Shown: piece after piece, positions 28,203 to 39,621 of the stretch
How the letters are laid out: every line of letters starts with the position of its first letter
Position numbering within the stretch: position 1 is the stretch's first letter
NCBI GenBank assembly: GCA_947501555.1
Contig: CANMWG010000001.1
Coordinates: 930,001-994,000, forward strand
DNA from: an uncultured Paracoccaceae bacterium
GTDB lineage: Bacteria > Pseudomonadota > Alphaproteobacteria > Rhodobacterales > Rhodobacteraceae
Length of the DNA: 64,000 nucleotides
Direction of reading: 5' to 3'
Translations under genes and position numbers: made by a program
The notes under the pieces: generated by a model
Told to the model about the DNA's origin: nothing
The model's database searches: none
Seen by the model: the letters and a program-made list of their open reading frames with translations, nothing else

Positions 28203-30548
28203 TCACGCAGATTGTGCTTGCATTGGTTCTTCTTGCAATTGGGCATGCACAGTTTGGGTCAAGGCATTCAGTGAAAATGGCTTAGGTAGGAACACCGAAT
28301 TGGGGATCCGCGTATCCTCGTCGCCAAAAGCATCCTCCGCATAGCCCGAAACAAACACGACCCGCGTGTTGGGTCTTTCCTTCAAGGCCTTGCGCACCCA
28401 GGTCGGTCCATCCAGCCCTGGCATAATGACATCTGTGACAAAGATATCGACCCGCAATTCCGTATCCTGCAGCAGATCAAGTGCTGCCTCGGCGCAATCG
28501 GCTTCGAGCACGGTATACCCGCGCAACCGCAACGCACGCGATGCAAAGGCGCGCACGGGCGCTTCGTCCTCAACCAGCAACACAACGCCATCGGCCGCCG
28601 TGCTACTGAGGTTTGGCTTTTCTGCTTTCACGACCACAGGTGCCGCTACCGGGAGATCATAGCTTGGGAACAGAAGCGAAAACTGCGTGCCAACGCCCAC
28701 ATCGCTTTCCACAAAGATGTAACCGCCGGTTTGCTTCACGATCCCGTAAGCCGTGGACAGCCCCAGCCCGGTGCCCTCGCCCGGACGCTTGGTTGTCCAG
28801 AAAGGTTCAAATATCTTGGATATCTTTTCCGGCGGAATACCGTGGCCTTCGTCGATGACTTTGACCACCACATATTTGCCCGGCGGCACCACAGCCCGAT
28901 CTTTGACCATCTGGGTCTTGAGCGTCAGGTTTTCGGTCATCACCTTGATCTCGCCCGCGCCCGACATGGCATCACGGGCATTCACCACAAGGTTCATCAA
29001 AACCTGCTCAAGCTGGCGTTTATCTGCTTTGATTTGCGCCAAAGCCGGATGATGGTGCAGCAAAAGCGTGACTTTCTCGCCGACCAATCGGTTCAAAAGA
29101 TGGGTCAAATCAGACAAAGTATCGCGTAGATCGATCACCTCCGGCTGCAGGTTTTGCTTCCGCGAAAATGCCAACAATTGGCCCACCAAGCTGGCTGCGC
29201 GATTGGCATTTTGATGGATCTGGATCAAATCACCATAGTTCTGATCTCCCTCATCATGGCGCAAAAGCAAAAGATCGCAATGTCCCGAAATAGCCGTCAG
29301 AAGGTTGTTGAAATCATGCGCGACGCCACCTGCCAATTGCCCGATAGCATGCATCTTTTGGCTTTGCACGAATTGCGCCTCAAGCGTCTTCAGCTCGGTA
29401 ACGTCGCTCAGCACGGCGATCAAATGCCTGTCTTCGGGCTGGCCTACGATATTCAGTGTCACCTGTACAAATGTATCTTGGTTGTTGCCCCGCCCCCGCA
29501 AAAATTGTGAGGCATGACCACCCCGCCCTTCCGCTGCTTCGCTGAGCCAATCATTCATTGGGCGCCCCAGCCCATCCAGCATATCCCCCATCCGAAGACC
29601 ATCCGTGTCCTCGATATGCAGCAACTGTCGGGCTTCCCGGTTTGAGGCCAACACCTCTCCGTTTGCGGCAATTTTCAACAAAGGAACCGGCAAATCTTCA
29701 ATCGCATCCCATCCAGCCTCAAGCTGACGAGGTGCGGTTGTTGTAACAACCTCGGGCAAGATAAAGACGTCGCGCGCGCCATGGTTGCCCTCAACAACCG
29801 CAATCAAGGCCTGTATCCGACCCGTCGCCAGCTTGACAGAATGTGTTTGGCCAGAGCGCAAAGGCAAATCATCAATAACATCCGACAAGACCTTAGGACG
29901 GCTTCCAATCAGGCTGCGTGCGGCATCGTTAAGTTGAGAAATCGTTTCATTCGCGCCGCAATGCAGAAGTGGCAGCGCCGGACTTTCTGTCCCGCGTACG
30001 TTGGTTTTGCAGAGTTCGCCAAGGTCGTTCAGGCGCCATAACAGCCGGTCCGGACCGATTGATGAAACGCACAACCTGAAATGCCCGGCGCGCGTAACAA
30101 TATCTTCTTTGCTGGCCCCGCCGTCTAACACCCGCCCCGCAAGCCTATTTAAAACCCCATCCGGGTTGGCCAACATATCTCCAAACACTGTGGAAAGCGA
30201 TTTGCCTGCACAATCGCCAAACCGGTCCGAGGCGACGGAATTGGCAAAGGTTACAGTGCAGGCCGTATCCGTTAAGAAAGCATTGTCTGCATCATATGAA
30301 ATCAGCTGCATCGCAGTCTTATCCAGCCGCGCAGTGTGTCGCTCCAGCATTTTCTGACGCACCCACAATGCGATGCCCAGTAAACCCAACGTCGCCCCGC
30401 ATATCAGCAAACCCAATTGCATCAGATCAAACGGCATCCAATAAGCCACAATGCAGCAGGCAATGGCAGTCGCAAGGATTTTCCAAAGCAACGGCGCGCC
30501 AGCTGATTTTGAAGAAACAGGGGAAACGATCGACTGGTCTGTTGGCAC
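28203..30548 (-). CDS. cckA: Hybrid sensor histidine kinase CckA
   Basis: 781 residues. Two N-terminal membrane segments (about 22-63), two PAS-like regions (about 75-180 and 280-385), a HisKA domain with phosphoacceptor His411 (GQLAGGVAHDFNNLLTAI), an HATPase domain (DEGHGIPPEKISKIFEPF...GTGLGLS), and a C-terminal receiver with Asp706 (VTDVIMPG). This order and the QSQKM-x-AIGQLAGG motif identify CckA, which phosphorylates CtrA and CpdR through ChpT. In Rhodobacteraceae this phosphorelay controls motility and gene transfer agents rather than viability. Monocistronic; convergent with glk. Confidence 0.93.
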   Translation of the reverse strand: MPTDQSIVSPVSSKSAGAPLLWKILATAIACCIVAYWMPFDLMQLGLLICGATLGLLGIALWVRQKMLERHTARLDKTAMQLISYDADNAFLTDTACTVTFANSVASDRFGDCAGKSLSTVFGDMLANPDGVLNRLAGRVLDGGASKEDIVTRAGHFRLCVSSIGPDRLLWRLNDLGELCKTNVRGTESPALPLLHCGANETISQLNDAARSLIGSRPKVLSDVIDDLPLRSGQTHSVKLATGRIQALIAVVEGNHGARDVFILPEVVTTTAPRQLEAGWDAIEDLPVPLLKIAANGEVLASNREARQLLHIEDTDGLRMGDMLDGLGRPMNDWLSEAAEGRGGHASQFLRGRGNNQDTFVQVTLNIVGQPEDRHLIAVLSDVTELKTLEAQFVQSQKMHAIGQLAGGVAHDFNNLLTAISGHCDLLLLRHDEGDQNYGDLIQIHQNANRAASLVGQLLAFSRKQNLQPEVIDLRDTLSDLTHLLNRLVGEKVTLLLHHHPALAQIKADKRQLEQVLMNLVVNARDAMSGAGEIKVMTENLTLKTQMVKDRAVVPPGKYVVVKVIDEGHGIPPEKISKIFEPFWTTKRPGEGTGLGLSTAYGIVKQTGGYIFVESDVGVGTQFSLLFPSYDLPVAAPVVVKAEKPNLSSTAADGVVLLVEDEAPVRAFASRALRLRGYTVLEADCAEAALDLLQDTELRVDIFVTDVIMPGLDGPTWVRKALKERPNTRVVFVSGYAEDAFGDEDTRIPNSVFLPKPFSLNALTQTVHAQLQEEPMQAQSA

Positions 30549-30801
30549 GTCCTAACCTCACAAAATTCTCAATACGGGGTACAAAATAACGATTAACCAA
30601 AGCTTAACCCCAGCATAGTATGGTTACTGTGGCAATCATAGGTTGTTTTAAAGGCAAACAGCAAAACACGGCCGATGCGGCCTACTTGCGTCTAGCGCCA
30701 GCCCCTAAACCTTAACATAGACATTGGTCTGGCCAACCGACTGCGTCATTTCAACCGCTGGGACAAGGCACACCGACTGTCAGATCAGTATCGCTTTTGT
30801 G

Positions 30802-31977
30802 CTAGGTGTGGTTGCGTTGCAGAACGGCACAATAAAACCCATCCCCGCCATCCAGTGGCGTCAAGGACCTTTCGGCCGACAACGTAAATCCAGCCTGTCG
30901 AGACAGGAATGCATCAACCTGACGCCGGTTCTCGCAAGCAAGCAATGAACAGGTTGCATAGACCAAATGGCCTTGCGGTTTCACAACTGGAACGGTTTGG
31001 TCCAAGATATCACGCTGTAGATCCAAAGTGCGGTTCAGCATGTCGCGGGTCAGCAACCATTTCCCTTGCGGATCACGACGCCAAGACCCACTGCCTGAAC
31101 AGGGGGCATCGATCAACACGGTATCAAAGGGTGCGCTTTGCACCACCTCTGGCGCGGACAGCAGACCGACATTAACCCCAGCCCGAGACGCCCGTGCCGG
31201 CAAGTCCTTCATCCGTCCGCGATCAATATCATGGGCGAAGAACGCAGCATTAACACGGCCCGCAATAGCCAGGGTCTTGCCCCCGCCTCCGGCGCAAAAA
31301 TCCAACAGGGTTTCACCTTTGGAAAGCGGGACCATGTCTGCCACGGCTTGCGATGACGCATCTTGCAACTCGACTTTGCCGTCCAGATAGGCCGGTGCGC
31401 TTCGGACCTTTCGTGCGCCTTCCACAACCTCTAGAGCCGCGGGTGACAAGGCATGCGGCTGAGCGCTGACGCCTTGTCCGGAAAGCTCTGCAATTGCGTC
31501 AGCGCGGGTGAGCTTGGCCAAGTTGACACGCAAATGCACCGGCGCCCTACCCTGCATGGTCTTGCCGATCTCTTGAACCCTGTCCCCCAAGGTTTCGCAT
31601 AGATCAGGCCAGAGCCATTCAGGGAAATCCACGCACTCGGCACTCGCTGGCAACGGCTGTCTGCCAGCGCTGCGTTCCGTTTCAGTCAAGGGTGATGGGG
31701 CATAGGTTCCGGCCCCAAAAATGGTGTTAGGGTCCAACCCGTTGTTGCGAACATAACCCAACAACAACGCGCGGCCCTGTGTGCCGCCGCCAAGTGCGGC
31801 CAAGCTGCGCATTTGGCGCAAAACCTCGTAGACCAGATCGGCGATTGCAGCGCGGTCCTTGGACCCCGCATAGCGGTTCTGCCGGCCCCAGTTTGCCAGA
31901 GCACGGTCGGCCAACTCGCCGGCGAACACCCGGTCCAATAATGTGATCGCGGCACTGATACGGGCTGCTGGCGTCAT
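30802..31977 (-). CDS. 16S rRNA m5C methyltransferase, RsmB/Sun-like
   Basis: 391 residues. The start MTPAARISAAITLLD at 31977 is chosen because the NusB-like N-terminal helical region begins there. The C-terminal NOL1/NOP2/Sun SAM-methyltransferase domain has LLDFCAGGGGKTLAIA, DIDRGRMKDLPARA, LIDAPCSGSGSWRRDP (TCxPC-like catalytic Cys region) and the second Cys in YATCSLLACENR. RsmB methylates C967 of 16S rRNA; orthology to RsmB rather than RsmF is probable but not certain. Confidence 0.88.
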   Translation of the reverse strand: MTPAARISAAITLLDRVFAGELADRALANWGRQNRYAGSKDRAAIADLVYEVLRQMRSLAALGGGTQGRALLLGYVRNNGLDPNTIFGAGTYAPSPLTETERSAGRQPLPASAECVDFPEWLWPDLCETLGDRVQEIGKTMQGRAPVHLRVNLAKLTRADAIAELSGQGVSAQPHALSPAALEVVEGARKVRSAPAYLDGKVELQDASSQAVADMVPLSKGETLLDFCAGGGGKTLAIAGRVNAAFFAHDIDRGRMKDLPARASRAGVNVGLLSAPEVVQSAPFDTVLIDAPCSGSGSWRRDPQGKWLLTRDMLNRTLDLQRDILDQTVPVVKPQGHLVYATCSLLACENRRQVDAFLSRQAGFTLSAERSLTPLDGGDGFYCAVLQRNHT

Positions 31978-32219
31978 GAGGCATCTACCATGCGTGTCAA
32001 TGTCAACTCCTTGACCGTCGTAGGATTTTGGTCGGATCGGCGCGTATGAAACACCCGATCGCAGTTGCCCCCCTATTGTCGTGCAACGCGGGACAGTCAA
32101 GCGTCGGGGTGACAGTCAGCAGGGTCGAACAGGCAACGATCCGCATGTTTTCATGCGCGGATGTTGATTTCGCAATGGGTAACGCGCAAAAATTCAGCCC
32201 TAACAAAAAGGAAACTATT

Positions 32220-32882
32220 ATGATCCGCCTATTACTCAGCCTGCCACCGGTCGCCTATTTCGTCATTGCGGCCATTCTCGTGGGGCTTGGCTTTTATGCC
32301 GACAGCGAAAACCGAGCGGGCATTGCAGCACGCGCAGAAGCCTTGCAGGGTGACGCACCAGAGCTGGTCAGCCTTGGGGAATTCATACCGTCAGACGCGG
32401 ATCTCGCGAATGAAGTAAACGTCACGGCGCAGATCAACACCGATCATATCTATTCGCTACACAAAGATTCCGACAACGACAGCAACGCGCATATCATTTA
32501 CATGCTGTTTGATCCGGCCTCTTCGGTCGACGACACCGAAGTTAAGGCTGCAATTGTCATCCCAAACCGTCTTGATGATGAGTTCGTTGATTGGGTGAAC
32601 GCAAACGCCCAAGCCGATGGCGCAATGAGCCCGGTTTTTGCGATCAACGGCACCCGCAGCAGCTCAACCTCTTATAGTGACGTTGCCCGAGACGCGATGA
32701 GCAACAATGGCTTCACCAGAGGGCCCAATTTCTTCTACCTCAAGCCGTTCACGCAAGGACGGGTTGCCGCACTTTCACCAAGCCCGTCCGATGCCAACTC
32801 GCTCAAGATGCCTGCATGGATTTTGGCCCTCGTTGTGGCGCTCTTTGGCGGTGCAAAGATGATGTGGCGGCGAAGAGCCTAA
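32220..32882 (+). CDS. Unrecognised membrane-anchored envelope protein
   Basis: 220 residues, family not recognised. The start MIRLLLSLPP at 32220 follows AAGGA. An N-terminal hydrophobic segment (about 8-24) acts as an uncleaved anchor or signal, and a second membrane helix near the C-terminus (MPAWILALVVALFGGAKMMW) is followed by a basic RRRA tail. The middle part, about 170 residues, is acidic and contains no cysteine, so it should be a periplasmic domain fixed at both ends. There is no operon partner: it is divergent from rsmB and convergent with guaB. Confidence 0.75.
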   Translation: MIRLLLSLPPVAYFVIAAILVGLGFYADSENRAGIAARAEALQGDAPELVSLGEFIPSDADLANEVNVTAQINTDHIYSLHKDSDNDSNAHIIYMLFDPASSVDDTEVKAAIVIPNRLDDEFVDWVNANAQADGAMSPVFAINGTRSSSTSYSDVARDAMSNNGFTRGPNFFYLKPFTQGRVAALSPSPSDANSLKMPAWILALVVALFGGAKMMWRRRA

Positions 32883-32893
32883 ATCGGTTGAAC

Positions 32894-32915
32894 GAACGAG
32901 GGGCCTCCCCTCGTT

Positions 32916-32916
<1 letters not shown>
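32894..32916. terminator. Hairpin between the envelope protein gene and guaB
   Basis: Perfect 10-base stem GAACGAGGGG / CCCCTCGTTC with loop CCT, 11 bases after the stop of the upstream gene and touching the guaB stop codon. It has no long T-run, so termination is likely but not certain. Confidence 0.65.
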
Positions 32917-35172
<2,256 letters not shown>

Positions 35173-35376
35173 TATATAGTCCCCGCCGATCTTTTCGCCG
35201 GCCGATCCCAAATAGGCCTTACATCAATCGTGGCAATCGATCTCGACAACACTCAATTGCATGATCAGGATTGCGCCGAACCATATGCCGCTGCACATAG
35301 TCATTATGACGGATACGGGCCTTTTACTCTGGCCCAAGCAGGCTACATTCCCTCAACACGTTTACAGGCGCTCCTT

Positions 35377-37413
35377 ATGTCCAACGACCCACTTGTCATC
35401 TTCACCCCGTCCGGCAAACGGGGGCATTTCCCCGCCGGGACACCTGTGCTGACGGCAGCACGACAGCTTGGCGTTGACCTTGATAGCGTCTGCGGCGGGC
35501 GCGGCATTTGTTCAAAGTGCCAGATCACACCCTCCTACGGCGAATTCTCCAAACACGGGGTCACAGTCGCCGACACAGCGCTATCCGAATGGAACAGCGT
35601 GGAACAACGCTATGACGACAAACGCGGGTTGAAAAAAGGCCGGCGCTTGGGCTGCCAAGCCACGATCCAATCTGACATTGTCATCGACGTGCCCGCCGAA
35701 AGCCAGGTGCATAAACAAGTCGTGCGCAAACGGGCCGAGGCGCGCGACATCACCATGAACCCCTCAACCCGGCTTTATTATGTTGAGGTGGCCGAGCCTG
35801 ATATGCACGATCCTTCCGGAGATCTGGAACGGCTGGTGACAGCCCTGCGCCGGGATTGGGACCTGCCCGATCTTGAGGCCGATTTGCGGGTGCTGACCAC
35901 CCTGCAATCGGCCTTGCGCAAAGGGGAATGGAAAGTCACCGTCGCCGTTCACCTTGGGGACGCTGTGTTTTCACCCCGGATCATCGAAATCTGGCCGGGG
36001 TTCTACGAAGGCACGATCTACGGGCTGGCCGTTGATCTTGGGTCCACAACCATCGCAGCACACCTTTGCGATCTGCGCACGGGCGAGGTGGTCGCATCCT
36101 CCGGCATCATGAACCCGCAAATCCGCTTCGGCGAAGACCTGATGAGCCGGGTCAGCTATGGCATGATGAATGCTTCCGGTTCAGATGAGATGACCCGCGC
36201 CGTGCGCGAAGGGATGAATGCGCTGTTCGTACAAATCGCCGCCGAGGCCGAGATTGACCGTGACCTGATCATGGATGCGGTCTTCGTCTGTAACCCGGTC
36301 ATGCACCACCTCTTCCTTGGGATCGACGCCTATGAGCTTGGCCAAGCCCCCTTTGCGTTGGCCACATCTGATGCAATTTCACTGCGCGCGCTTGAGCTAG
36401 ACCTGAACCTGCACCCCGCCGCCCGGGTCTATTTGTTGCCCTGCATCGCGGGGCACGTCGGCGCCGATGCAGCTGCCGTGGCTTTGTCCGAAGCACCCGA
36501 TAAATCCGAAGACCTCGTGCTGGTTGTGGATGTGGGCACGAACGCGGAAATCATCCTTGGGAATAAGGACAAGGTGCTCGCGTGCTCCTCCCCCACTGGC
36601 CCTGCGTTCGAAGGGGCGCAGATCAGCAGTGGTCAACGGGCAGCACCCGGCGCGATTGAGCATGTCGAAATCGATCCGGTCACCAAACTGCCCCGGTTTC
36701 AGGTCATCGGCAGCGACATCTGGTCCGACGAAGAAGGCTTTGACGCCGCCATCGCACAGACCGGGATCACAGGGATCTGCGGGTCCGGGATCATCGAGGT
36801 CGTCGCCGAAATGCGACTGGCCGGGATCGTCGACAGCCCGGGGTTGATCGGATCAGCCGAACAAACCGGATCGCCAAACTGCTTTGAGGATGGGCGGACG
36901 AATTCCTACCTTCTCTATGATGGCACGGCGGATGGGGGGCCAAAGATCACGGTCACGAATACAGACATCCGGCAAATTCAGATGGCCAAAGCCGCGCTCT
37001 ATTCTGGGGCACGGCTCTTGATGGATAAATTCGGTGTGGACAAAGTTGACCGGGTCGTGCTGGCCGGGGCCTTCGGGGCGCATATCAGCCCGAAACACGC
37101 GATGGTGCTGGGGATGATCCCAGACGCACCATTGGATAAAGTGACAAGCGCGGGCAATGCGGCGGGCACCGGCGCACGGATCGCCCTGCTGAACACCGAC
37201 GCCCGGCGCGAGATCGAAACTGTAGTGCACAACATCCACAAAATCGAAACCGCGATTGAGCCGCGCTTCCAAGAGCATTTCGTGAATGCATCCGCCATCC
37301 CCAACGCGGTTGAGCCCTTCCCGATCCTGCAATCCATTGTCACTTTGCCTACTGCGACGTTCAACACCAACGCGGCCGGGTCTGGCAGACGGCGCAGCCG
37401 GAAAACGCGTTAA
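35377..37413 (+). CDS. RamA/RACo-like corrinoid-protein reductive activator
   Basis: 678 residues from MSNDPLVIFTPSGKRG. An ATG at 35230 would add 49 residues of unlike composition and is not favoured. The N-terminal 2Fe-2S domain has Cys39, Cys45, Cys48 and Cys93 (C-x5-C-x2-C). A linker follows, then a middle and C-terminal ASKHA ATPase domain with LAVDLGSTTIAAHL and LVVDVGTNAEIILGN, ICGSGIIEVVAEM and LAGAFGAHISPKHA. Such proteins use ATP to reduce inactive Co(II) corrinoid to Co(I). In Phaeobacter inhibens a RamA-like protein is needed for the split, MetH-like methionine synthase. The same role is inferred here, with the pterin-binding component at 16888. Confidence 0.88.
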   Translation: MSNDPLVIFTPSGKRGHFPAGTPVLTAARQLGVDLDSVCGGRGICSKCQITPSYGEFSKHGVTVADTALSEWNSVEQRYDDKRGLKKGRRLGCQATIQSDIVIDVPAESQVHKQVVRKRAEARDITMNPSTRLYYVEVAEPDMHDPSGDLERLVTALRRDWDLPDLEADLRVLTTLQSALRKGEWKVTVAVHLGDAVFSPRIIEIWPGFYEGTIYGLAVDLGSTTIAAHLCDLRTGEVVASSGIMNPQIRFGEDLMSRVSYGMMNASGSDEMTRAVREGMNALFVQIAAEAEIDRDLIMDAVFVCNPVMHHLFLGIDAYELGQAPFALATSDAISLRALELDLNLHPAARVYLLPCIAGHVGADAAAVALSEAPDKSEDLVLVVDVGTNAEIILGNKDKVLACSSPTGPAFEGAQISSGQRAAPGAIEHVEIDPVTKLPRFQVIGSDIWSDEEGFDAAIAQTGITGICGSGIIEVVAEMRLAGIVDSPGLIGSAEQTGSPNCFEDGRTNSYLLYDGTADGGPKITVTNTDIRQIQMAKAALYSGARLLMDKFGVDKVDRVVLAGAFGAHISPKHAMVLGMIPDAPLDKVTSAGNAAGTGARIALLNTDARREIETVVHNIHKIETAIEPRFQEHFVNASAIPNAVEPFPILQSIVTLPTATFNTNAAGSGRRRSRKTR

Positions 37414-37450
37414 CCATTTCGAAAGACATTCTTGGTTATGAAATGGTTAA
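37410..37450. other. Perfect inverted repeat after the RamA-like gene
   Basis: TTAACCATTTC (37410-37420) and GAAATGGTTAA (37440-37450), an 11/11 match around a 19-base loop. The left arm contains the stop codon of the upstream gene. It could be a transcript-end hairpin or an operator for cfa; no T-run follows. Confidence 0.6.
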
Positions 37451-37507
37451 GGCAGGGCTTGGCTGCGCTTGCTTGGTGAAACCGCATACATCAAGGGGGG
37501 CTTGCGT

Positions 37508-38806
37508 ATGGGCGTGCATCTTCAATCCATAAAATCCGTTCTGGAAGCTGGAAAAGGGACAATCAACGCTGATCTCACGGTGACGCTGTGGGATGGGTCA
37601 TCGGTGGAATACAGCCGCAGTGATACACCAAACGTAGAGGTGGTCATCACATCCTCTGACACGATCCGGCAATTACTGATGAAACCTGGCCTTGAGACGC
37701 TGTTCGGGCTCTATGGCAACAAAGGCGTGACCATCACCGACGCCTCGCCGTTGCAACTGCTGCGGGCGGTGGATCATGTGAGCATCATCAAATTCCTCAA
37801 ATCCTATCCGCGCACAAAACTCCTAAAGGCGCTGGCGCCCTACGTGGTCAAAGAAGGCACACGGTTTTCGGCGCGGTCATTTCTGGACCGGCTGCAAAAA
37901 ACCAAGCGTGATGATAAGGCCATGATCGCGTTCCACTACGACGTCTCTAACGATTTCTATAAATTGTTTCTGGACAAGGGGATGGTCTACAGCTGTGCCT
38001 ATTTCCGGGATTGGGACAACAGCATTGATCAGGCCCAGATCGACAAATTGGATCACATCTGCCGGAAACTGCGGCTGAAACCAGGTGAAGTGATGCTAGA
38101 CGTGGGCTGCGGCTGGGGCAGCCTCGCCTGTCACGCGGCTGAACATTACGGCGTGACCGTCAAAGGCGTCACTTTGTCAGAAGAGCAGTTGGCCATCGTC
38201 CAACAACGTATCAAAGACCGCGGGTTAGACGACAAAGTCTCAGTCCATCTGACAGACTTCCGCGATCTGCAAGAAAAAAACCACTTCGACAAAATCACAA
38301 TGATCGAGATGTTCGAACATATCGGGACCGCGAATTACGACAGCTACTACAAGAACATACACCGCATGTTGAAACCGGGTGGGCTGTGTTTGCATCAGGC
38401 TTCCACCCGGCGGGTGACGCCCAACTTGGCGGATTTTGACAAGCCTACCGGCTATCAAAAGACGATCACGCAATACATCTTTCCGGGCGGCGAGCTTGAT
38501 CACATTGGACGCACGATCACCGACTTCGAACGCTTAGGGTTCGAAGTCCATGACACAGAGTCGCTGCGCGAACACTTCCAACTCACCCTCATGCATTGGC
38601 ACGATAACCTTTGGAAAAATCGCGAAGCGGCGGAAGACTTGGTCGGGGATGAAATCACACGACTGTGGCTCGCGTATTTCGCACTGTTTGCGATCGGGTT
38701 TCAACGAAATGTGGTCAACCTGTATCAAACACTGGCGTCAAAAAGGCGTCAGGGGGTCACCGGACCACCAGCGACACGAGAAGACATTTATGCGGTCAAC
38801 GCCTAA
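37508..38806 (+). CDS. cfa: Cyclopropane-fatty-acyl-phospholipid synthase
   Basis: 432 residues. The start MGVHLQSIKS at 37508 follows GGGGGG at a good distance. The N-terminal domain precedes the SAM-methyltransferase core: FHYDVSNDFYKLFLDKGMVYSCAYF, the SAM motif VMLDVGCGWGSLACHAAEHYG, TLSEEQLAIVQQR, and TMIEMFEHIGTANYDSYY. The enzyme methylenates unsaturated acyl chains of membrane phospholipids, usually in stationary phase or under acid stress. A phospholipid-modifying relative with another product is possible, as several Cfa-like paralogues occur in alphaproteobacteria. Confidence 0.92.
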   Translation: MGVHLQSIKSVLEAGKGTINADLTVTLWDGSSVEYSRSDTPNVEVVITSSDTIRQLLMKPGLETLFGLYGNKGVTITDASPLQLLRAVDHVSIIKFLKSYPRTKLLKALAPYVVKEGTRFSARSFLDRLQKTKRDDKAMIAFHYDVSNDFYKLFLDKGMVYSCAYFRDWDNSIDQAQIDKLDHICRKLRLKPGEVMLDVGCGWGSLACHAAEHYGVTVKGVTLSEEQLAIVQQRIKDRGLDDKVSVHLTDFRDLQEKNHFDKITMIEMFEHIGTANYDSYYKNIHRMLKPGGLCLHQASTRRVTPNLADFDKPTGYQKTITQYIFPGGELDHIGRTITDFERLGFEVHDTESLREHFQLTLMHWHDNLWKNREAAEDLVGDEITRLWLAYFALFAIGFQRNVVNLYQTLASKRRQGVTGPPATREDIYAVNA

Positions 38807-38918
38807 CATGCGCCACTAGTGCTTTTGTCACATTCGTTTCTTAAGTGATCGGCAAAAATCGATCATCAGAGGGTCAGACAGTCGGCGACGCAATCTGGCC
38901 TTTCACATGCCGTTTTTT

Positions 38919-38946
38919 GGATCAGCCCGATGTGGCAGGCTGATCC
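38919..38946. other. Hairpin between convergent cfa and a secreted-protein gene
   Basis: Stem GGATCAGCC / GGCTGATCC with loop CGATGTGGCA. Ts lie on the wrong side for a classical terminator. A smaller hairpin TGATCG / CGATCA (38846-38865) lies nearer cfa. Probably transcript ends. Confidence 0.5.
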
Positions 38947-38977
38947 ATTCTAGCGATTGGGTGATGACGTTCAGTTC

Positions 38978-39316
38978 TTAGTTCGAATTGATGTCAAATT
39001 CCTTCTGAGCTGCGATTTGCCCGCCAACCCGGACAACAACAAGAACATCGTGGCTGACCCGGGCCCCTGTATTAACGCGCACATCAGTGTTCGCACCTTG
39101 CTGAATGCTCTCGGTCCCCAACAAAGCTCCCATTTCGCCTGTATGGAAATCGTAGACTTCGACAACACCAGCACCGTCAGCGGTGATTAGGCCCAATTCG
39201 AGCACATCGCTTGAGACAAGTGTGTTACCGTTTTCAAAGTAGGTATCCGCTGTCGCAAAAGATGCTGCGGACAATGCGATCGCCAGGGTTAGGCTGCGTA
39301 GAGTGGATTTGGACAT
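38978..39316 (-). CDS. Small secreted protein of unknown function
   Basis: 112 residues, family not recognised. A cleavable signal peptide is clear: basic MSKSTLRS, a hydrophobic core, then SAASFATA before DTYFENG. The mature part, about 88 residues, has no cysteine and reads like a small beta-rich domain (LELGLITADGAGVVEVYDFHTG). GAAAGG lies before the start at 39316. It stands alone, convergent with cfa. Confidence 0.75.
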   Translation of the reverse strand: MSKSTLRSLTLAIALSAASFATADTYFENGNTLVSSDVLELGLITADGAGVVEVYDFHTGEMGALLGTESIQQGANTDVRVNTGARVSHDVLVVVRVGGQIAAQKEFDINSN

Positions 39317-39621
39317 GGGTTCAACCTTTCAGGTCAGTTTGTGATTGAGGACGGCAAGAACGCCGCCCTGAGATGCCAGAACAGGAAAACAGAGCCGATG
39401 TTTTTCCGAGCACCATTTATCTGCTGGTGCGCCTTCAACGCAGAAGACCTGACGCTACGTCGCCAAATACACGCGTTACGTGTTCAACTATTTGTGAAGC
39501 GCCCCCAGTTTGCCGCCACGTAAATACCACATCTGCACCCAAAAAAACCGCAATTGCGGTGCGTTAACTATCACGCGAGATTCGCTGTTAACAGATTCTT
39601 AACGGATGGCTAAAAGGTGTT
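39317..39621. other. Intergenic region of 305 bases with an orphan palindrome
   Basis: No convincing gene is seen. At 39547-39560 lies the perfect palindrome ACCGCAATTGCGGT next to seven A residues (39541-39547). On the minus strand this reads as hairpin plus T-run, an intrinsic terminator without an obvious minus-strand gene before it. The promoter for the gene at 39622 should lie in the last 60 bases. Confidence 0.5.

Noticed and set aside
35230-35376. Longer N-terminus for the RamA-like protein
   Set aside because: The extra 49 residues do not resemble the family start, and MSNDPLVIFTPSGKRG begins the 2Fe-2S domain directly.
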